Below, piece by piece: positions 44,900 to 54,344 of a stretch of DNA of 64,000 nt. The notes below the pieces were generated by a model. That model worked only from the letters and a program-made list of their open reading frames with translations. It was not told the origin of the DNA and did not search any database. The position numbers and the translations under genes were made by a program. The stretch comes from Desulfosporosinus sp. GTDB lineage: Bacteria; Bacillota; Desulfitobacteriia; Desulfitobacteriales; Desulfitobacteriaceae. Location: positions 186,001 to 250,000 of the forward strand of contig DOPM01000057.1 in NCBI GenBank assembly GCA_003513495.1. The letters run 5' to 3'. Each line of letters begins with the position of its first letter. The stretch's first letter is position 1.

Positions 44900-46630
44900 C
44901 TAATTGAGTGGGATTACCTGCATATCCCATAGTTTCCGATAAAGACCCTTTTGTCGGAGGAGTTCATGGTGCTTTCCACGTTCAATAACCTGACCTTGGT
45001 CAAGAACTAAAATCTCATCCATTCTTTCTAATCCTGAGAGGCGATGTGTTATAACCAGAGTAGTACGCCCTTCCATTAGTTGATATACCTCTCCCATGAT
45101 CTCACGTTCATTGAACGGATCAAGTCCTTCCATAGCTTCATCGAGAATTAGGATGGGAGCATTTTTTAACAAGACTCGTGCAATTGCTAATCTCTGTCTC
45201 TGTCCTCCAGATAGTTTTAAACCGCCTTCTCCGACGTAACTGTCATAGCCTTTGGACAATGATTGTACAAAATCGTGAAGCTTAGCCTTCTTAGCCGCTA
45301 GGATCAGTTCTTCATCATTTGCCTCCGGTTTGGCTAGCAGAAGATTTTCCCTGATTGTGGCATTGAATATATGGGTTCGCTGAGTCACGACCCCTACATA
45401 GTCCCTAATCTTTTGCTGGGTATACTCTTGTATAGAATATCCTCCAAAATCGATCCTTCCCTCTTCGTAGTCCCAAAAACCCAGGAGAAGATTTACGATA
45501 CTTGTTTTGCCTGCTCCACTTGCCCCGACAATCGCCACTCTACCCTGTTCAGGAATCTGAAAGGATAAACAATTCAAAGCCCAAAGTTCCTCTGGTCCAT
45601 ACCTAAAATTCACTTCCTGAAAGGTAATACTCATCTCTCTCGGCTTGGGAGACATAGTATCCTGATTTTTTATTTCGGGTTCAGCCTGAATCAACTCTAG
45701 CAGCCGATCCGCAGCAACTCGATTTTGTTCTAGATGATGAGGAACGAGGGCTAAGGGAAACAATGCTTCAAAGCTACTTAAGGTTCCTAAGGCTAGCATC
45801 CCTAAGTTAACTCCACTCAATTTCCCTTCTTCAACAAGTACAATTCCCAATACAAGGATTAGCCACATGCTGATATTAGCCAGCATCCCTGTCAACGCTG
45901 AAGACAGAGCAGAAAGCCAGACGATTTGACGTTGCTGATTCGTAACTTTCTCGTTCGTCCGCCGAATTCTAGCCAAGTACACGTTTGCTTGACCATAAGC
46001 AAGTATTTCAGACATTCCAAATAGGCTATCGGCAACCTGTGTGTTCAATTCTGCTTTTAGAACAACTAACTGACGCCCAACCCCCTGACTCAGAAGTTTA
46101 ATTATCCAGGGTATCCCAAGGCCCGCCACTAGGAAACAAGCTGACAGAATGACTGAAAACCTTATATCATAACTCGCTAGAAAAGCTCCATACCCACAGA
46201 GGACTAGTAAGGCTACGATGGGAGGGGCGAAAACCTTTAAGAATAGTTTTTGCTGGATTTCTACATCCGCCACAATCCGACTCAGTAAATCTGCACTGCG
46301 AAAGTTCAATAGTCTGGCAGGAGCTAAAGGTTCCAGCCCCTGATAAAACTTCACTCGTATTTGGCTTAGAATTCGAAACGTTACGTCATGCGAAACATAC
46401 CGTTCTAAATAGCGAAAAACTGCACGAGACAGTCCAAAGAAACGAACTCCGACAATGGTTACCATTAGGTCAAGGACCGGAGGGTGAAGGGCTGCACGGG
46501 CTAAAAGATACGCGGAAGTTGCCATTAAGCCAATATGGCTTGTGATTGTCAGAGTACTCAGTATTAAAGCCAGCAGGATTCGTCGCCAATAAGGCAATAT
46601 CAAGTGAATTAACCACTTCAAGCTTTTCAT
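44900..46630 (-). CDS. cydC: Cysteine/glutathione exporter subunit CydC
   Basis: The 576-aa ABC exporter half has six membrane helices, Walker A GASGAGKTS, signature LKLSGGQRQRLAIAR and Walker B ILILDEAMEGLD. With CydD it exports thiols and is needed to assemble cytochrome bd. It overlaps cydD by 4 nt. The operon order cydA-cydB-cydD-cydC fixes the name. Confidence 0.92.
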   Translation of the reverse strand: MKSLKWLIHLILPYWRRILLALILSTLTITSHIGLMATSAYLLARAALHPPVLDLMVTIVGVRFFGLSRAVFRYLERYVSHDVTFRILSQIRVKFYQGLEPLAPARLLNFRSADLLSRIVADVEIQQKLFLKVFAPPIVALLVLCGYGAFLASYDIRFSVILSACFLVAGLGIPWIIKLLSQGVGRQLVVLKAELNTQVADSLFGMSEILAYGQANVYLARIRRTNEKVTNQQRQIVWLSALSSALTGMLANISMWLILVLGIVLVEEGKLSGVNLGMLALGTLSSFEALFPLALVPHHLEQNRVAADRLLELIQAEPEIKNQDTMSPKPREMSITFQEVNFRYGPEELWALNCLSFQIPEQGRVAIVGASGAGKTSIVNLLLGFWDYEEGRIDFGGYSIQEYTQQKIRDYVGVVTQRTHIFNATIRENLLLAKPEANDEELILAAKKAKLHDFVQSLSKGYDSYVGEGGLKLSGGQRQRLAIARVLLKNAPILILDEAMEGLDPFNEREIMGEVYQLMEGRTTLVITHRLSGLERMDEILVLDQGQVIERGKHHELLRQKGLYRKLWDMQVIPLN

Positions 46631-48432
46631 CTTAACTCCCCTCGATATTCTTTCACGAGTCCATAATATAGTCCCTGTACTCTCATCAATTCCTCATGGT
46701 TTCCTTCTTCTACAATCTGCCCGTGATTCAGTACCAGGATGCGACCGGCATGGTATACCGTATCTAAACGATGTGCAATAATTAATGTGGTCCTTCCCTT
46801 TACCAGGCGTTTCAAAGCCTCCTGAACATAGTACTGACTTTCCAAGTCCAAATTTGAGGTTGCTTCATCCAATATAAACAATGGAGCATCTTTCAACATA
46901 GCCCTTGCCAAGGCAATCCTTTGGGCCTGTCCGCCACTTAAGCGCGTACCTCCTTCTCCTAGGTTGGTTTGGTATCCATTTGGAAGCTTCATAATAAATT
47001 CGTGTGCTGAAGCCTCTTGGGCCGCGCTTACAACGTCTTCGAGGGTCGCGGAAGGTCGAGCAAAGAGAATATTTTCTGCTATGCTGCCAGCAAAAAGATG
47101 AGGGTTTTGAGGAACATAAGCGATTTGCTCCCTCCATTTTTCTGCGGATATCGAGCTAAGCAAAGCTCCATTAACTAGAAGTTTTCCTGTAGTAGGTTCA
47201 ACAAAACGAAGCAATAGTTGAGCAATCGATGTTTTGCCTGCTCCGCTCGGACCAACAAGGGCAATGGTTTCTCCCGAATTTATGGATAGATTAATTCCGT
47301 TTAAAGCGGGTGATTCTCCAGTTTGATAAGCTAAATGAATATCTTGAAAAGAGATTTGATAATTTGATGCTAATACTTGATCCTTACTCCTTCCAAGAAA
47401 ATCGTTGTTGTCCTGTTGATGATGAATCTGGTTCCGGAGGTTCTGGTCATCCCTGTTCTTTTCATACATCAGAGGGAGGTCCAAAATCTCAAAGATGCGA
47501 CTAGCAGCATTTAGCCCAGACAAACCAGCGTGAAAATTTAAGCCCAGTGTCCTTAAAGGAGTGTAAAATTCGGGAGCAAGTAGTAAAAGAAATAATCCCG
47601 AAGAGTAGGAGAGGGTTCCATTGACCAACCTTAGCCCTATGGTTACAGCAACAACGGCTGTACTAATCGTTGCTAAAAACTCTAACATCAATGCAGATAG
47701 GAAAGCTATCCTCAACACACTCAGAGTCGATTTTCGAAAAGAATCGCTAACTCTCTCAATCACACGTATCTGATCTTTTGACCGACCAAACACTTTAAGT
47801 GTTGTTAATCCCTGTAAAACATCTAAGAAATGAGCACTCATCCAGCCTAAGTTTTGCCACTGCTGAAGGGACTTCTTTTCAGCCAACTTTCCGATCAGAA
47901 TCATAAAAATCGGAATGAGCGGACCCGTCAAAAGAAAAATTAATCCGGATTTCCAGTCTAGAGGAAACACAAAACCTAAGATAATTAGAGGTATCCCTGT
48001 GGCCAAAACTAGTTGAGGAAGGTATTTGGAAAAATAGTCCTCTAGGGATTCAATCCCATCTACCACGGTTGTAATTAATTCTCCCGTACGTTCCCCTCGA
48101 GCATAAAGCGGTCCCAGAGCAACGATATGGTTCATTAACCGCCGGCGCAAACTCACCCTGATGTGGGATGCTGCTTCATGAGCACATATCTCACTGAACC
48201 ATTGGAAGGCTGCACGTAAGCCAATGATCCCAAGAATCATTAAAAGAGAACCCCATACTGCCTTTAAGCCAACTCCCTCTAAGAAGACCATGGCCACAAC
48301 ACGGGAAAAAAACCAAGCTTGGGCGACTGCCAGCAAGGCAATCCCTGTCCCAAGCACAACCGTAAGCAACAGTAATCCCCAGACGGACCTGCCCTCTCGA
48401 ACTAAACTCTTGTCAAACATAAATATAGTCAT
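46627..48432 (-). CDS. cydD: Cysteine/glutathione exporter subunit CydD
   Basis: The 601-aa ABC exporter half has Walker A GPSGAGKTS, signature TRLSGGQAQRIALAR and Walker B LFILDEATSNLD, plus six membrane helices. A hydrophilic insert near residues 340-365 (RNQIHHQQDNNDF) is unusual. It forms a heterodimer with CydC. The gene follows cydB across a 194-nt spacer with a hairpin and a dispersed repeat. Confidence 0.92.
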   Translation of the reverse strand: MTIFMFDKSLVREGRSVWGLLLLTVVLGTGIALLAVAQAWFFSRVVAMVFLEGVGLKAVWGSLLMILGIIGLRAAFQWFSEICAHEAASHIRVSLRRRLMNHIVALGPLYARGERTGELITTVVDGIESLEDYFSKYLPQLVLATGIPLIILGFVFPLDWKSGLIFLLTGPLIPIFMILIGKLAEKKSLQQWQNLGWMSAHFLDVLQGLTTLKVFGRSKDQIRVIERVSDSFRKSTLSVLRIAFLSALMLEFLATISTAVVAVTIGLRLVNGTLSYSSGLFLLLLAPEFYTPLRTLGLNFHAGLSGLNAASRIFEILDLPLMYEKNRDDQNLRNQIHHQQDNNDFLGRSKDQVLASNYQISFQDIHLAYQTGESPALNGINLSINSGETIALVGPSGAGKTSIAQLLLRFVEPTTGKLLVNGALLSSISAEKWREQIAYVPQNPHLFAGSIAENILFARPSATLEDVVSAAQEASAHEFIMKLPNGYQTNLGEGGTRLSGGQAQRIALARAMLKDAPLFILDEATSNLDLESQYYVQEALKRLVKGRTTLIIAHRLDTVYHAGRILVLNHGQIVEEGNHEELMRVQGLYYGLVKEYRGELR

Positions 48433-48452
48433 CTCCTAGCTCAAGTGGAACA

Positions 48453-48480
48453 GGTCATTCTGAACGAGGTGAAGAATCTT
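48453..48480. repeat. GTCATTCTGA-type dispersed repeat
   Basis: GGTCATTCTGAACGAG then GTGAAGAATCTT is a recognisable member of a repeat scattered through the intergenic DNA of many bacteria; its diverged relative is at 8594-8653. Confidence 0.55.
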
Positions 48481-48580
48481 AAACCTTTAGGGTCTTTTTT
48501 CAGAGTAGACCTCCATGCCGCTTCGCAGCACCATCAGATGATGAAAAATGAACAACAAGTCATATTTCTGACTACTATAT

Positions 48581-48610
48581 ATTAAGGGCAAGAAAAATCT
48601 TGCCCTTAAT
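48581..48610 (-). terminator. 13-bp perfect hairpin between cydB and cydD
   Basis: ATTAAGGGCAAGA/TCTTGCCCTTAAT with a 4-nt loop lies 17 nt after the cydB stop. Leftward it is followed by ATATAGTAG rather than a T-tract, so it may be a partial terminator or an mRNA-stability element. Confidence 0.6.
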
Positions 48611-48626
48611 TCTATATGACATGGTC

Positions 48627-49631
48627 TTAATAGTGAAGGTCTTTTTGAGTGATTCGTTTGCGAAAAACCCAATAGGTCCATCCCTGATACAGAAGCACGA
48701 TGGGAACCATAATCAGCGCTATGATCGTCATAATCTTTAACGTGTAAGGACTGGACGAGGCGTTATAAATTGTTAAACTCCAGTTGATATTAAGACTGGA
48801 AATCATCACACGCGGGAAGAGTCCCCAAAATAAGGACGCGGTAAACAACAGAATGGTCAAACCATTTATAATAAATGCCCATCCAGCTTTACGAGAACGG
48901 ATCAATAATAAAGCAAGGATAAGAGCTGCTCCAGAACAAATCAAAGTAATGCCTGCACCAAAACTAGCGAAGAGATCTGTCTGAAAATAGGTTAGAACCG
49001 CTAATAATAAAACTACTGGGATAGCCACTAGAGCAATACTCTGGGCTGCTTTTGAAGCTCGTTCGGCCATCTCACCTGTTGTCTTTAGACTAAGGAACAA
49101 AGCTCCGTGAAACATGAAAACGAGTAGTGTGGTTAAACCACCTACGATAGTGTAGGGAGAGAGGAGATCAAAGAAGGTTCCAACATATTGCATCTTTGCA
49201 TCAATTGGTACTCCCTTAACTAAATTTGTAACAGCAACTCCCCAAAGAACTGCGGATAGGAAACTTCCTGTGAAAATCATCCAATCCCAAGTGTTTCGCC
49301 AGAGAGGATTGGAATCACTGCTGCGGAATTCAAAGGCGACCCCACGAATTATTAGTGACACTAATACTAGAAACAAAGCAAGAAAAAACCCACTAAATAA
49401 GGTGGAGTACCAATTAGGAAATGCTGCAAACATGGCTCCACCGGCTGTGATCAACCAGACTTCATTGCCATCCCAGTGTGGTCCGATTGTATTAATAAGG
49501 ACACGACGCTCTTGATCGTTCTTACCTAAGAAAGGAAGCAAAATTCCTACACCAAAATCAAATCCTTCTAGAAAAAAGAACCCTGCGAACAAGACTGTAA
49601 TGAGTATAAACCAAAGGATGTTTAAGTCCAT
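48627..49631 (-). CDS. cydB: Cytochrome bd oxidase subunit II
   Basis: The 334-aa protein has about nine membrane helices. It starts LNILWFILITVLFAGFFFLEGFDFGVGILLPF, the CydB hallmark, with GPHWDGNEVWLITAGGAMFAAFP (the conserved W and Asp/Glu of the proton path). It is the partner of CydA in quinol oxidation and oxygen reduction. It overlaps cydA by 10 nt. Confidence 0.96.
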   Translation of the reverse strand: MDLNILWFILITVLFAGFFFLEGFDFGVGILLPFLGKNDQERRVLINTIGPHWDGNEVWLITAGGAMFAAFPNWYSTLFSGFFLALFLVLVSLIIRGVAFEFRSSDSNPLWRNTWDWMIFTGSFLSAVLWGVAVTNLVKGVPIDAKMQYVGTFFDLLSPYTIVGGLTTLLVFMFHGALFLSLKTTGEMAERASKAAQSIALVAIPVVLLLAVLTYFQTDLFASFGAGITLICSGAALILALLLIRSRKAGWAFIINGLTILLFTASLFWGLFPRVMISSLNINWSLTIYNASSSPYTLKIMTIIALIMVPIVLLYQGWTYWVFRKRITQKDLHY

Positions 49632-51010
49632 AATGACGCCCCCTTAACCTCACTATTCAGGTGTTCATCCCTGTTTGCCTCTTCTGGACCCATCTTTATA
49701 TACTTAACCATAAGGTAAATATCCGCCACTGCTAAGGCACAGTATATAAGCAGGAAGCCAACAAAAGCGATTAGCATGGAGAGAGCTGAAACGGAGGTCG
49801 AAACACCTGCCTCTACTGTCTGTAATCCGTAGACTATCCATGGCTGACGTCCCACTTCTGCCAAGAACCACCCTGCAATATTTGCTATATAGGGAACTGG
49901 GATCGTCCATAGCATTAGTTTCAAAAACCAGGTTTTTTGCTCTAATTTGTTAGTTTTAGTGAAGTAAAGTGCTAGTATCACCATCAAAACTAGCCACATT
50001 CCAGCCGTGAGCATAATCCTAAAACTCCAGAACAAAGAAGTTACCGGTGGGACATAATTACCTGGTCCGTATTTCTGAACTGCTTTATTCTGAAGCTCAT
50101 GAATTCCCTTGACTTCCCCTGTGAAACTATTATAAGAAAGGAAGCTTAACATGGTTGGAATTTTAATCTCAAAATTATTTTTCTGTCCTTGTTCATCAAT
50201 TAAGGCGAATAATGATAGGCCAGCTGGATTTTCCGTCTCCCAATGCGCCTCAGCAGCAGCCATCTTCATGGGTTGTGATTCAACAAGATGCATTCCTTGT
50301 AAGTGCCCTACTCCAGTAACTCCTACAGTACTGATTAATCCAAAAATTAAAGCCATATAAAAGGAACGCTTAAAGAGATCGAGTTGATTCTTTTTCACTA
50401 CATGGTATGCGCTAACACCCATTACAAAAAAGCCTGCGGTTACAAAACCACTAAGCACGGTATGGGGAAACTGATATAGAACATGGGGATTTGTAATTAC
50501 AGCCAGAAAATCGATCATCTCTGCCCGGCCATTACGTAATATGTATCCAACTGGTTCTTGCATAAAAGAATTAGCAACTAGAATAAAGAACGCTGATATA
50601 TTAGAAGCAATTGCTACAATCCAAATAGTGATTAAATGAACTTTTTTAGACAACTTATCCCACCCAAAAACCCACAAACCTAAAAACGTTGATTCGAGAA
50701 AGAAGGCGACAAGTGCCTCAATTGCTAAGGGTGCTCCAAAGATATCTCCAACAAAACGAGAATACTCCGACCAGTTCATCCCAAATTGAAACTCTTGAAC
50801 TATACCAGTAACTACGCCCATGGCAAAGTTAATAAGGAATAATTTACCCCAAAACTTAGCCATTTTTTTGTAAGTTTCATTTCCCGTCTTAACATACCAA
50901 GTTTCCATCATTGCAACAAGGATCCCTAGTCCTAATGTTAACGGTACGAACAAGAAATGATAAGACGTGATCACCCCAAATTGTAATCTGGACAAGATGA
51001 GTTCAGTCAT
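49622..51010 (-). CDS. cydA: Cytochrome bd oxidase subunit I
   Basis: The 462-aa protein carries the heme ligand His18 (SRLQFGVITSYHFLF), the Glu-rich segment FLESTFLGLW, FPHTVLSGF with the second heme-b His, and GRQPWIVYG near the b558 Met. The Q-loop is of the short type found in Firmicutes. The oxidase is a high-affinity, non-pumping, peroxide- and NO-tolerant enzyme; in a strict anaerobe it most likely removes oxygen. ATG at 51010 with GGAGG, and a good promoter 140 nt upstream. Confidence 0.97.
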   Translation of the reverse strand: MTELILSRLQFGVITSYHFLFVPLTLGLGILVAMMETWYVKTGNETYKKMAKFWGKLFLINFAMGVVTGIVQEFQFGMNWSEYSRFVGDIFGAPLAIEALVAFFLESTFLGLWVFGWDKLSKKVHLITIWIVAIASNISAFFILVANSFMQEPVGYILRNGRAEMIDFLAVITNPHVLYQFPHTVLSGFVTAGFFVMGVSAYHVVKKNQLDLFKRSFYMALIFGLISTVGVTGVGHLQGMHLVESQPMKMAAAEAHWETENPAGLSLFALIDEQGQKNNFEIKIPTMLSFLSYNSFTGEVKGIHELQNKAVQKYGPGNYVPPVTSLFWSFRIMLTAGMWLVLMVILALYFTKTNKLEQKTWFLKLMLWTIPVPYIANIAGWFLAEVGRQPWIVYGLQTVEAGVSTSVSALSMLIAFVGFLLIYCALAVADIYLMVKYIKMGPEEANRDEHLNSEVKGASLWT

Positions 51011-51149
51011 TTCGTTACACCTCCGATAATTTAGTCATAAGTCCTTAATCTGTGTCGTTTTTATTTCCCCCCCCCTCTTCTCTAAAGTTGTTTTTTTCCA
51101 TGGTAATTCAATATAGAATATGTATAGAATTCCATAATTATTATTTAAT

Positions 51150-51178
51150 ATTATACTAATTACTATTTGAGTAGTCAA
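51150..51178 (-). promoter_or_regulatory. Promoter of the cyd operon
   Basis: The minus strand has TTGACT (51173-51178), a 17-nt spacer and TATAAT (51150-51155). The leader to cydA is about 130 nt and contains a G9 run (plus-strand C9 at 51067-51075). Confidence 0.75.
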
Positions 51179-51233
51179 TCAAATTATATATACTAAACGT
51201 TATACCGACATAGATTTTGATTTGAAAACCGAT

Positions 51234-51274
51234 AAGGGCTGCAAATCTTCCCTCAGGTTAGAGTTGCAGCCCTT
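51234..51274 (-). terminator. Terminator of the ethanolamine operon
   Basis: AAGGGCTGCAA pairs perfectly with TTGCAGCCCTT across 19 nt, about 75 nt after eutQ; the T-tract is weak. Confidence 0.65.
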
Positions 51275-51349
51275 CAAATTTCTCTCAAATTCACTTTCAT
51301 AATGAGACATTATTTAATTCAAATCCCATTGACAAACTTTAAATTTCTT

Positions 51350-52021
51350 TTAATCGCAAAAATCTGCCCAGTTAGCTGGATAGGTACAATAGAAAACTTT
51401 ACAAAACGTTGGTGAGGAAAAAACCACTTGGCTTCCCTTTGGGATATAAACCACGTCTCCTGCCTTAGCGTGGAATACTTTTCCCTCAACCTCAAGGACG
51501 AAATCACCCTCAATTATATAATCCACTTCATCATAGTTTAAAAGCCATGGCAATCTGGAGTGATCAAAAGTCATAAAACCGGATGCAAGGTTCCCCACTC
51601 GTGCATCGATCACATCGACAAGCCCTACTTTTTGTCCAGGTGGAGCTTCCAGAAAGGGCTGGATTATTACGGTCTCCCCTTTGACATGAGTCGCTTTAGG
51701 GTTCTCGCAGGCGGGTTTGAGGACTTCACCCAGAATCTTTTGCACGACTTTTTTGAGGTCGGCGTTTTGGATTGCCGTTTCTGTAATCTCTGGTGTTTCA
51801 TTGACTTCTTTCAGGGTAATTGATAAGTTCGAAGACTGTCCCGCCGATTGCCCGACGACACTGTGACTGACAATTTCTTGTCGCCCTTTGCAAATCGTGA
51901 TCCCTAACTCTTTGGCAAGATCTTTTGCGGAGGGAGTTAGAACACTATCTTCTTCTAAAACAATGGTTTTATCCAACTTGGCCAAATCTCGTAATACGGC
52001 CGCCGAGATAAATCGTCCCAT
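51350..52021 (-). CDS. eutQ: Ethanolamine utilisation protein EutQ
   Basis: The 223-aa protein has an N-terminal module (SVLTPSAKDLAKELGITI, about 26-44), an amphipathic helix (ADLKKVVQKILGEVLKP, about 85-102) and a C-terminal cupin (about 110-223: DYIIEGDFVLEVEGKVF, GDVVYIPKGSQVVF). EutQ cupins are reported to have acetate-kinase activity in Salmonella; that role here is inferred. It is the last gene of the operon. Confidence 0.92.
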   Translation of the reverse strand: MGRFISAAVLRDLAKLDKTIVLEEDSVLTPSAKDLAKELGITICKGRQEIVSHSVVGQSAGQSSNLSITLKEVNETPEITETAIQNADLKKVVQKILGEVLKPACENPKATHVKGETVIIQPFLEAPPGQKVGLVDVIDARVGNLASGFMTFDHSRLPWLLNYDEVDYIIEGDFVLEVEGKVFHAKAGDVVYIPKGSQVVFSSPTFCKVFYCTYPANWADFCD

Positions 52022-52041
52022 AGTACTCCTCCTTATCGATG

Positions 52042-52076
52042 TTCGAGATTCGATATTCGATATTCGTGGTTCGATA
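52042..52076. repeat. Heptanucleotide tandem array in the eutQ-pduT spacer
   Basis: Five 7-nt units: TTCGAGA, TTCGATA, TTCGATA, TTCGTGG, TTCGATA. The same array, differing at only a few bases, recurs at 56962-56996. A GGCGC/GCGCC hairpin follows at 52114-52128. Confidence 0.75.
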
Positions 52077-52131
52077 CTTAAGTTTTCGTTATTAGATTCT
52101 AGGGTTAAAACTTAGGCGCTTTGCGCCTCGT

Positions 52132-52680
52132 TTATACCAGACTCTCCATAAGCTGCTTCGAGGGTCTTGGAATTACCACTTGGCGAATGAGTAAACCTTT
52201 CTCACTCGCTAAGGCGCTTCCTTCTTCGACCGCTGCTTTAACGGAGGCTACCTCTCCTGTGAGAAGAGTATAGCTCTTGCCGCCGATTCCGAAAGCTAAA
52301 TGAAGGAGCAAGGGCTCAACGTCTCCCGCCTTTACTGCTGAATCTGCTGCTTCGACTAAGGATGCCACACTATAGGTTTCGATAATCCCTAAGGCTTTAA
52401 TGTCTCTTAGGGTGTTAGCGCGGCCGATGGCGGGTAATATTGAGGGATGAACATTGGGGATGACGAAGGAATCGACGACAGTCTCCGCTCCTAAGTCGAT
52501 GCCGGCGTTTACAGATTGCTGTACCCCTGATACATCTCCGCTTACCAAGACCATATATTTTCCGGGACAAATGGTTTTTGCTACCAAAATGGTCACATCG
52601 GCTGTTTTAGTCATGATATCGGCGCATTCAATGCCCTGTGCTATGCTTGTAAATTCCACCAGCCCTATGGCATGGATCAT
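52132..52680 (-). CDS. pduT: PduT-like tandem-BMC shell protein with Fe-S site
   Basis: The 182-aa protein holds two BMC domains (about 1-90 and 95-180), each with the ALGIIE/AIGLVE start. The first domain has AKTICPGKYMVLVSGD, where the Cys in the pore loop matches PduT Cys38, which binds a [4Fe-4S] cluster in the centre of the trimer. It is expected to conduct electrons through the shell to the PduS reductase, encoded with a 4-nt overlap just upstream. Confidence 0.9.
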   Translation of the reverse strand: MIHAIGLVEFTSIAQGIECADIMTKTADVTILVAKTICPGKYMVLVSGDVSGVQQSVNAGIDLGAETVVDSFVIPNVHPSILPAIGRANTLRDIKALGIIETYSVASLVEAADSAVKAGDVEPLLLHLAFGIGGKSYTLLTGEVASVKAAVEEGSALASEKGLLIRQVVIPRPSKQLMESLV

Positions 52681-54029
52681 TTGGCTGCACCACCTTTCCG
52701 TATCGTTATGGTTTGAGGGGTTATTTGAGTTACGGAACCCTCTATGCTCGCATGGACTTTTGCTCCTAGTGCACCTTCCGGGATTTCTCCAATCAGTTGT
52801 CCGACACGAACGACATCTCCAACTTTGACGACAGGTATTGCGGGTGCTCCAATGTGCTGTTGGAACTTTAGGGTAACTTCGTCTGGTTCATATACTTTTA
52901 GGGATAAGGGGGCTTCTTTATACCAGGGTCGAAGTCTCAAGCGATCCATTAATCGGGAGGATGGGACTAAGCGATGTTTGGCCATCGGATCTTCTTTACC
53001 AAGTTCCCCATGATATTTGATGCCCTTAGCACGTAGCTCTGCTTTTAAGGCGATATTCACTCTTAGCGGCGAGATTCCAACCGGACAAGCATAAGCTTCA
53101 CACACGCCACATTCCGAACATGTTAGGGCGGTGGTCACTAAGGACGGGTCTCCGATACTTTTGTAATTCATCGCACGAATAAGTCGATGGGGAGAAAGTT
53201 CGTGACCAATGATGTGCCTTGGGCAAAGCTCTGTGCAGAAACTACACTGTTCACAGACGGTTTTGGCAATTCTTAAGACTGCTTCAACGGTCATGGTTTT
53301 TCGCTTTATAAGAGGATGTTCTTTAGGCAGGCCGATCAAACCTCCGGTAGTTTTGGTCACAGGAGTCGAGAGATCGGTGATTAACGTTCCCATCATGGGG
53401 CCTCCGCTGATATACATGAGATCTTTATCGATGCCACCCGCTAGTTCGAGAACATCGTGCATAGAGGTTCCGATCGGTACTGTGACGGTGATAGGGTTGT
53501 TAACTGCCCCTGTAACCGTGAGAGTCCTCGTAGTAACGGGCTTTCCATCCACTGCATTGGCCACATTGATCAGGGTTTGAACATTATTGACCACCACCCC
53601 GATATTTAACGGGATGCCTCCCGGGGGGACTCGTCGTCCGGTGGTTAGCCAGATAGTAATGACTTCGTCTCCTGCTGGATAGATATCCGGCATAATGGCA
53701 AGCTGCATGTTGGGAGTTAGATGGGGCTCTAAGACAGCAATCGCGTCTTTATATTTGGCTTTTAAGGCAATAATCCCTTGTTGGGCTCCGGTTGCTTTCA
53801 TGCTTAAGCTTAGGCCTTTGACAACTTGGTCAGGATAACGAGCTGCGAGTTGTTGGTCGGTTTTGAGTAGGGGCTCGCATTCGGCGGCGTTGACGATGAC
53901 GATCTCAGCTTTTGCTGAGAGTTTGACATGGGTTGGAAATCCGGCTCCGCCTGCTCCGACGACCCCTGCATCCTTTACATGGGTGCTAATTTGGTCAGCA
54001 CTTATATCGATTATATTTACGTCGTTCAT
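52677..54029 (-). CDS. pduS: PduS-like SLBB/Fe-S flavoprotein (cobalamin reductase / RnfC-like)
   Basis: The 450-aa protein starts VVGAGGAGFPTHVKL, the flavin/NADH-binding RnfC-like domain, followed by an SLBB domain. Two [4Fe-4S] motifs follow, CEQCSFCTELCP and CSECGVCEAYACP (about residues 255-310), and a C-terminal barrel-sandwich. PduS reduces cob(III)alamin in propanediol compartments. Here it sits in an ethanolamine locus and could reduce cobalamin for the EutT domain or exchange electrons through PduT. Confidence 0.92.
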   Translation of the reverse strand: MNDVNIIDISADQISTHVKDAGVVGAGGAGFPTHVKLSAKAEIVIVNAAECEPLLKTDQQLAARYPDQVVKGLSLSMKATGAQQGIIALKAKYKDAIAVLEPHLTPNMQLAIMPDIYPAGDEVITIWLTTGRRVPPGGIPLNIGVVVNNVQTLINVANAVDGKPVTTRTLTVTGAVNNPITVTVPIGTSMHDVLELAGGIDKDLMYISGGPMMGTLITDLSTPVTKTTGGLIGLPKEHPLIKRKTMTVEAVLRIAKTVCEQCSFCTELCPRHIIGHELSPHRLIRAMNYKSIGDPSLVTTALTCSECGVCEAYACPVGISPLRVNIALKAELRAKGIKYHGELGKEDPMAKHRLVPSSRLMDRLRLRPWYKEAPLSLKVYEPDEVTLKFQQHIGAPAIPVVKVGDVVRVGQLIGEIPEGALGAKVHASIEGSVTQITPQTITIRKGGAAK

Positions 54030-54050
54030 TTATCTTTCACCTACTTAAGC

Positions 54051-54344
54051 TCACGCTTCAAAGGTTTCTTTATCAATGATGCCCACGATGGCAGCATCAA
54101 TGGGGATGTTATGATTGGTAAGTCCCTGACGGGCTGAGGAACCGCTGGCAACCATGACAATATCATCTTCACCAGCTCCGATTTGATCCGCTGCAATCAT
54201 GGAATTCCCATATTCCGTTAGCTTAGGTAGTCCCTTTTCGTCATAGGTGAGTGTCACAGGTTGGACGACGAGGAATTTCAGACCACGTAGGGATTCATCT
54301 TTACGTGTTGACCATACATTTCCAATCACTCGAGCTAGGATCAT
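54051..54344 (-). CDS. eutN: EutN/CcmL pentameric vertex protein
   Basis: The 97-aa protein has MILARVIGNVWSTRKDESL, LKFLVVQPV and GAGEDDIVMVASGSSARQ, the hallmark of BMC-P vertex proteins that close the shell corners. It overlaps the upstream gene by 4 nt. Confidence 0.94.
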   Translation of the reverse strand: MILARVIGNVWSTRKDESLRGLKFLVVQPVTLTYDEKGLPKLTEYGNSMIAADQIGAGEDDIVMVASGSSARQGLTNHNIPIDAAIVGIIDKETFEA

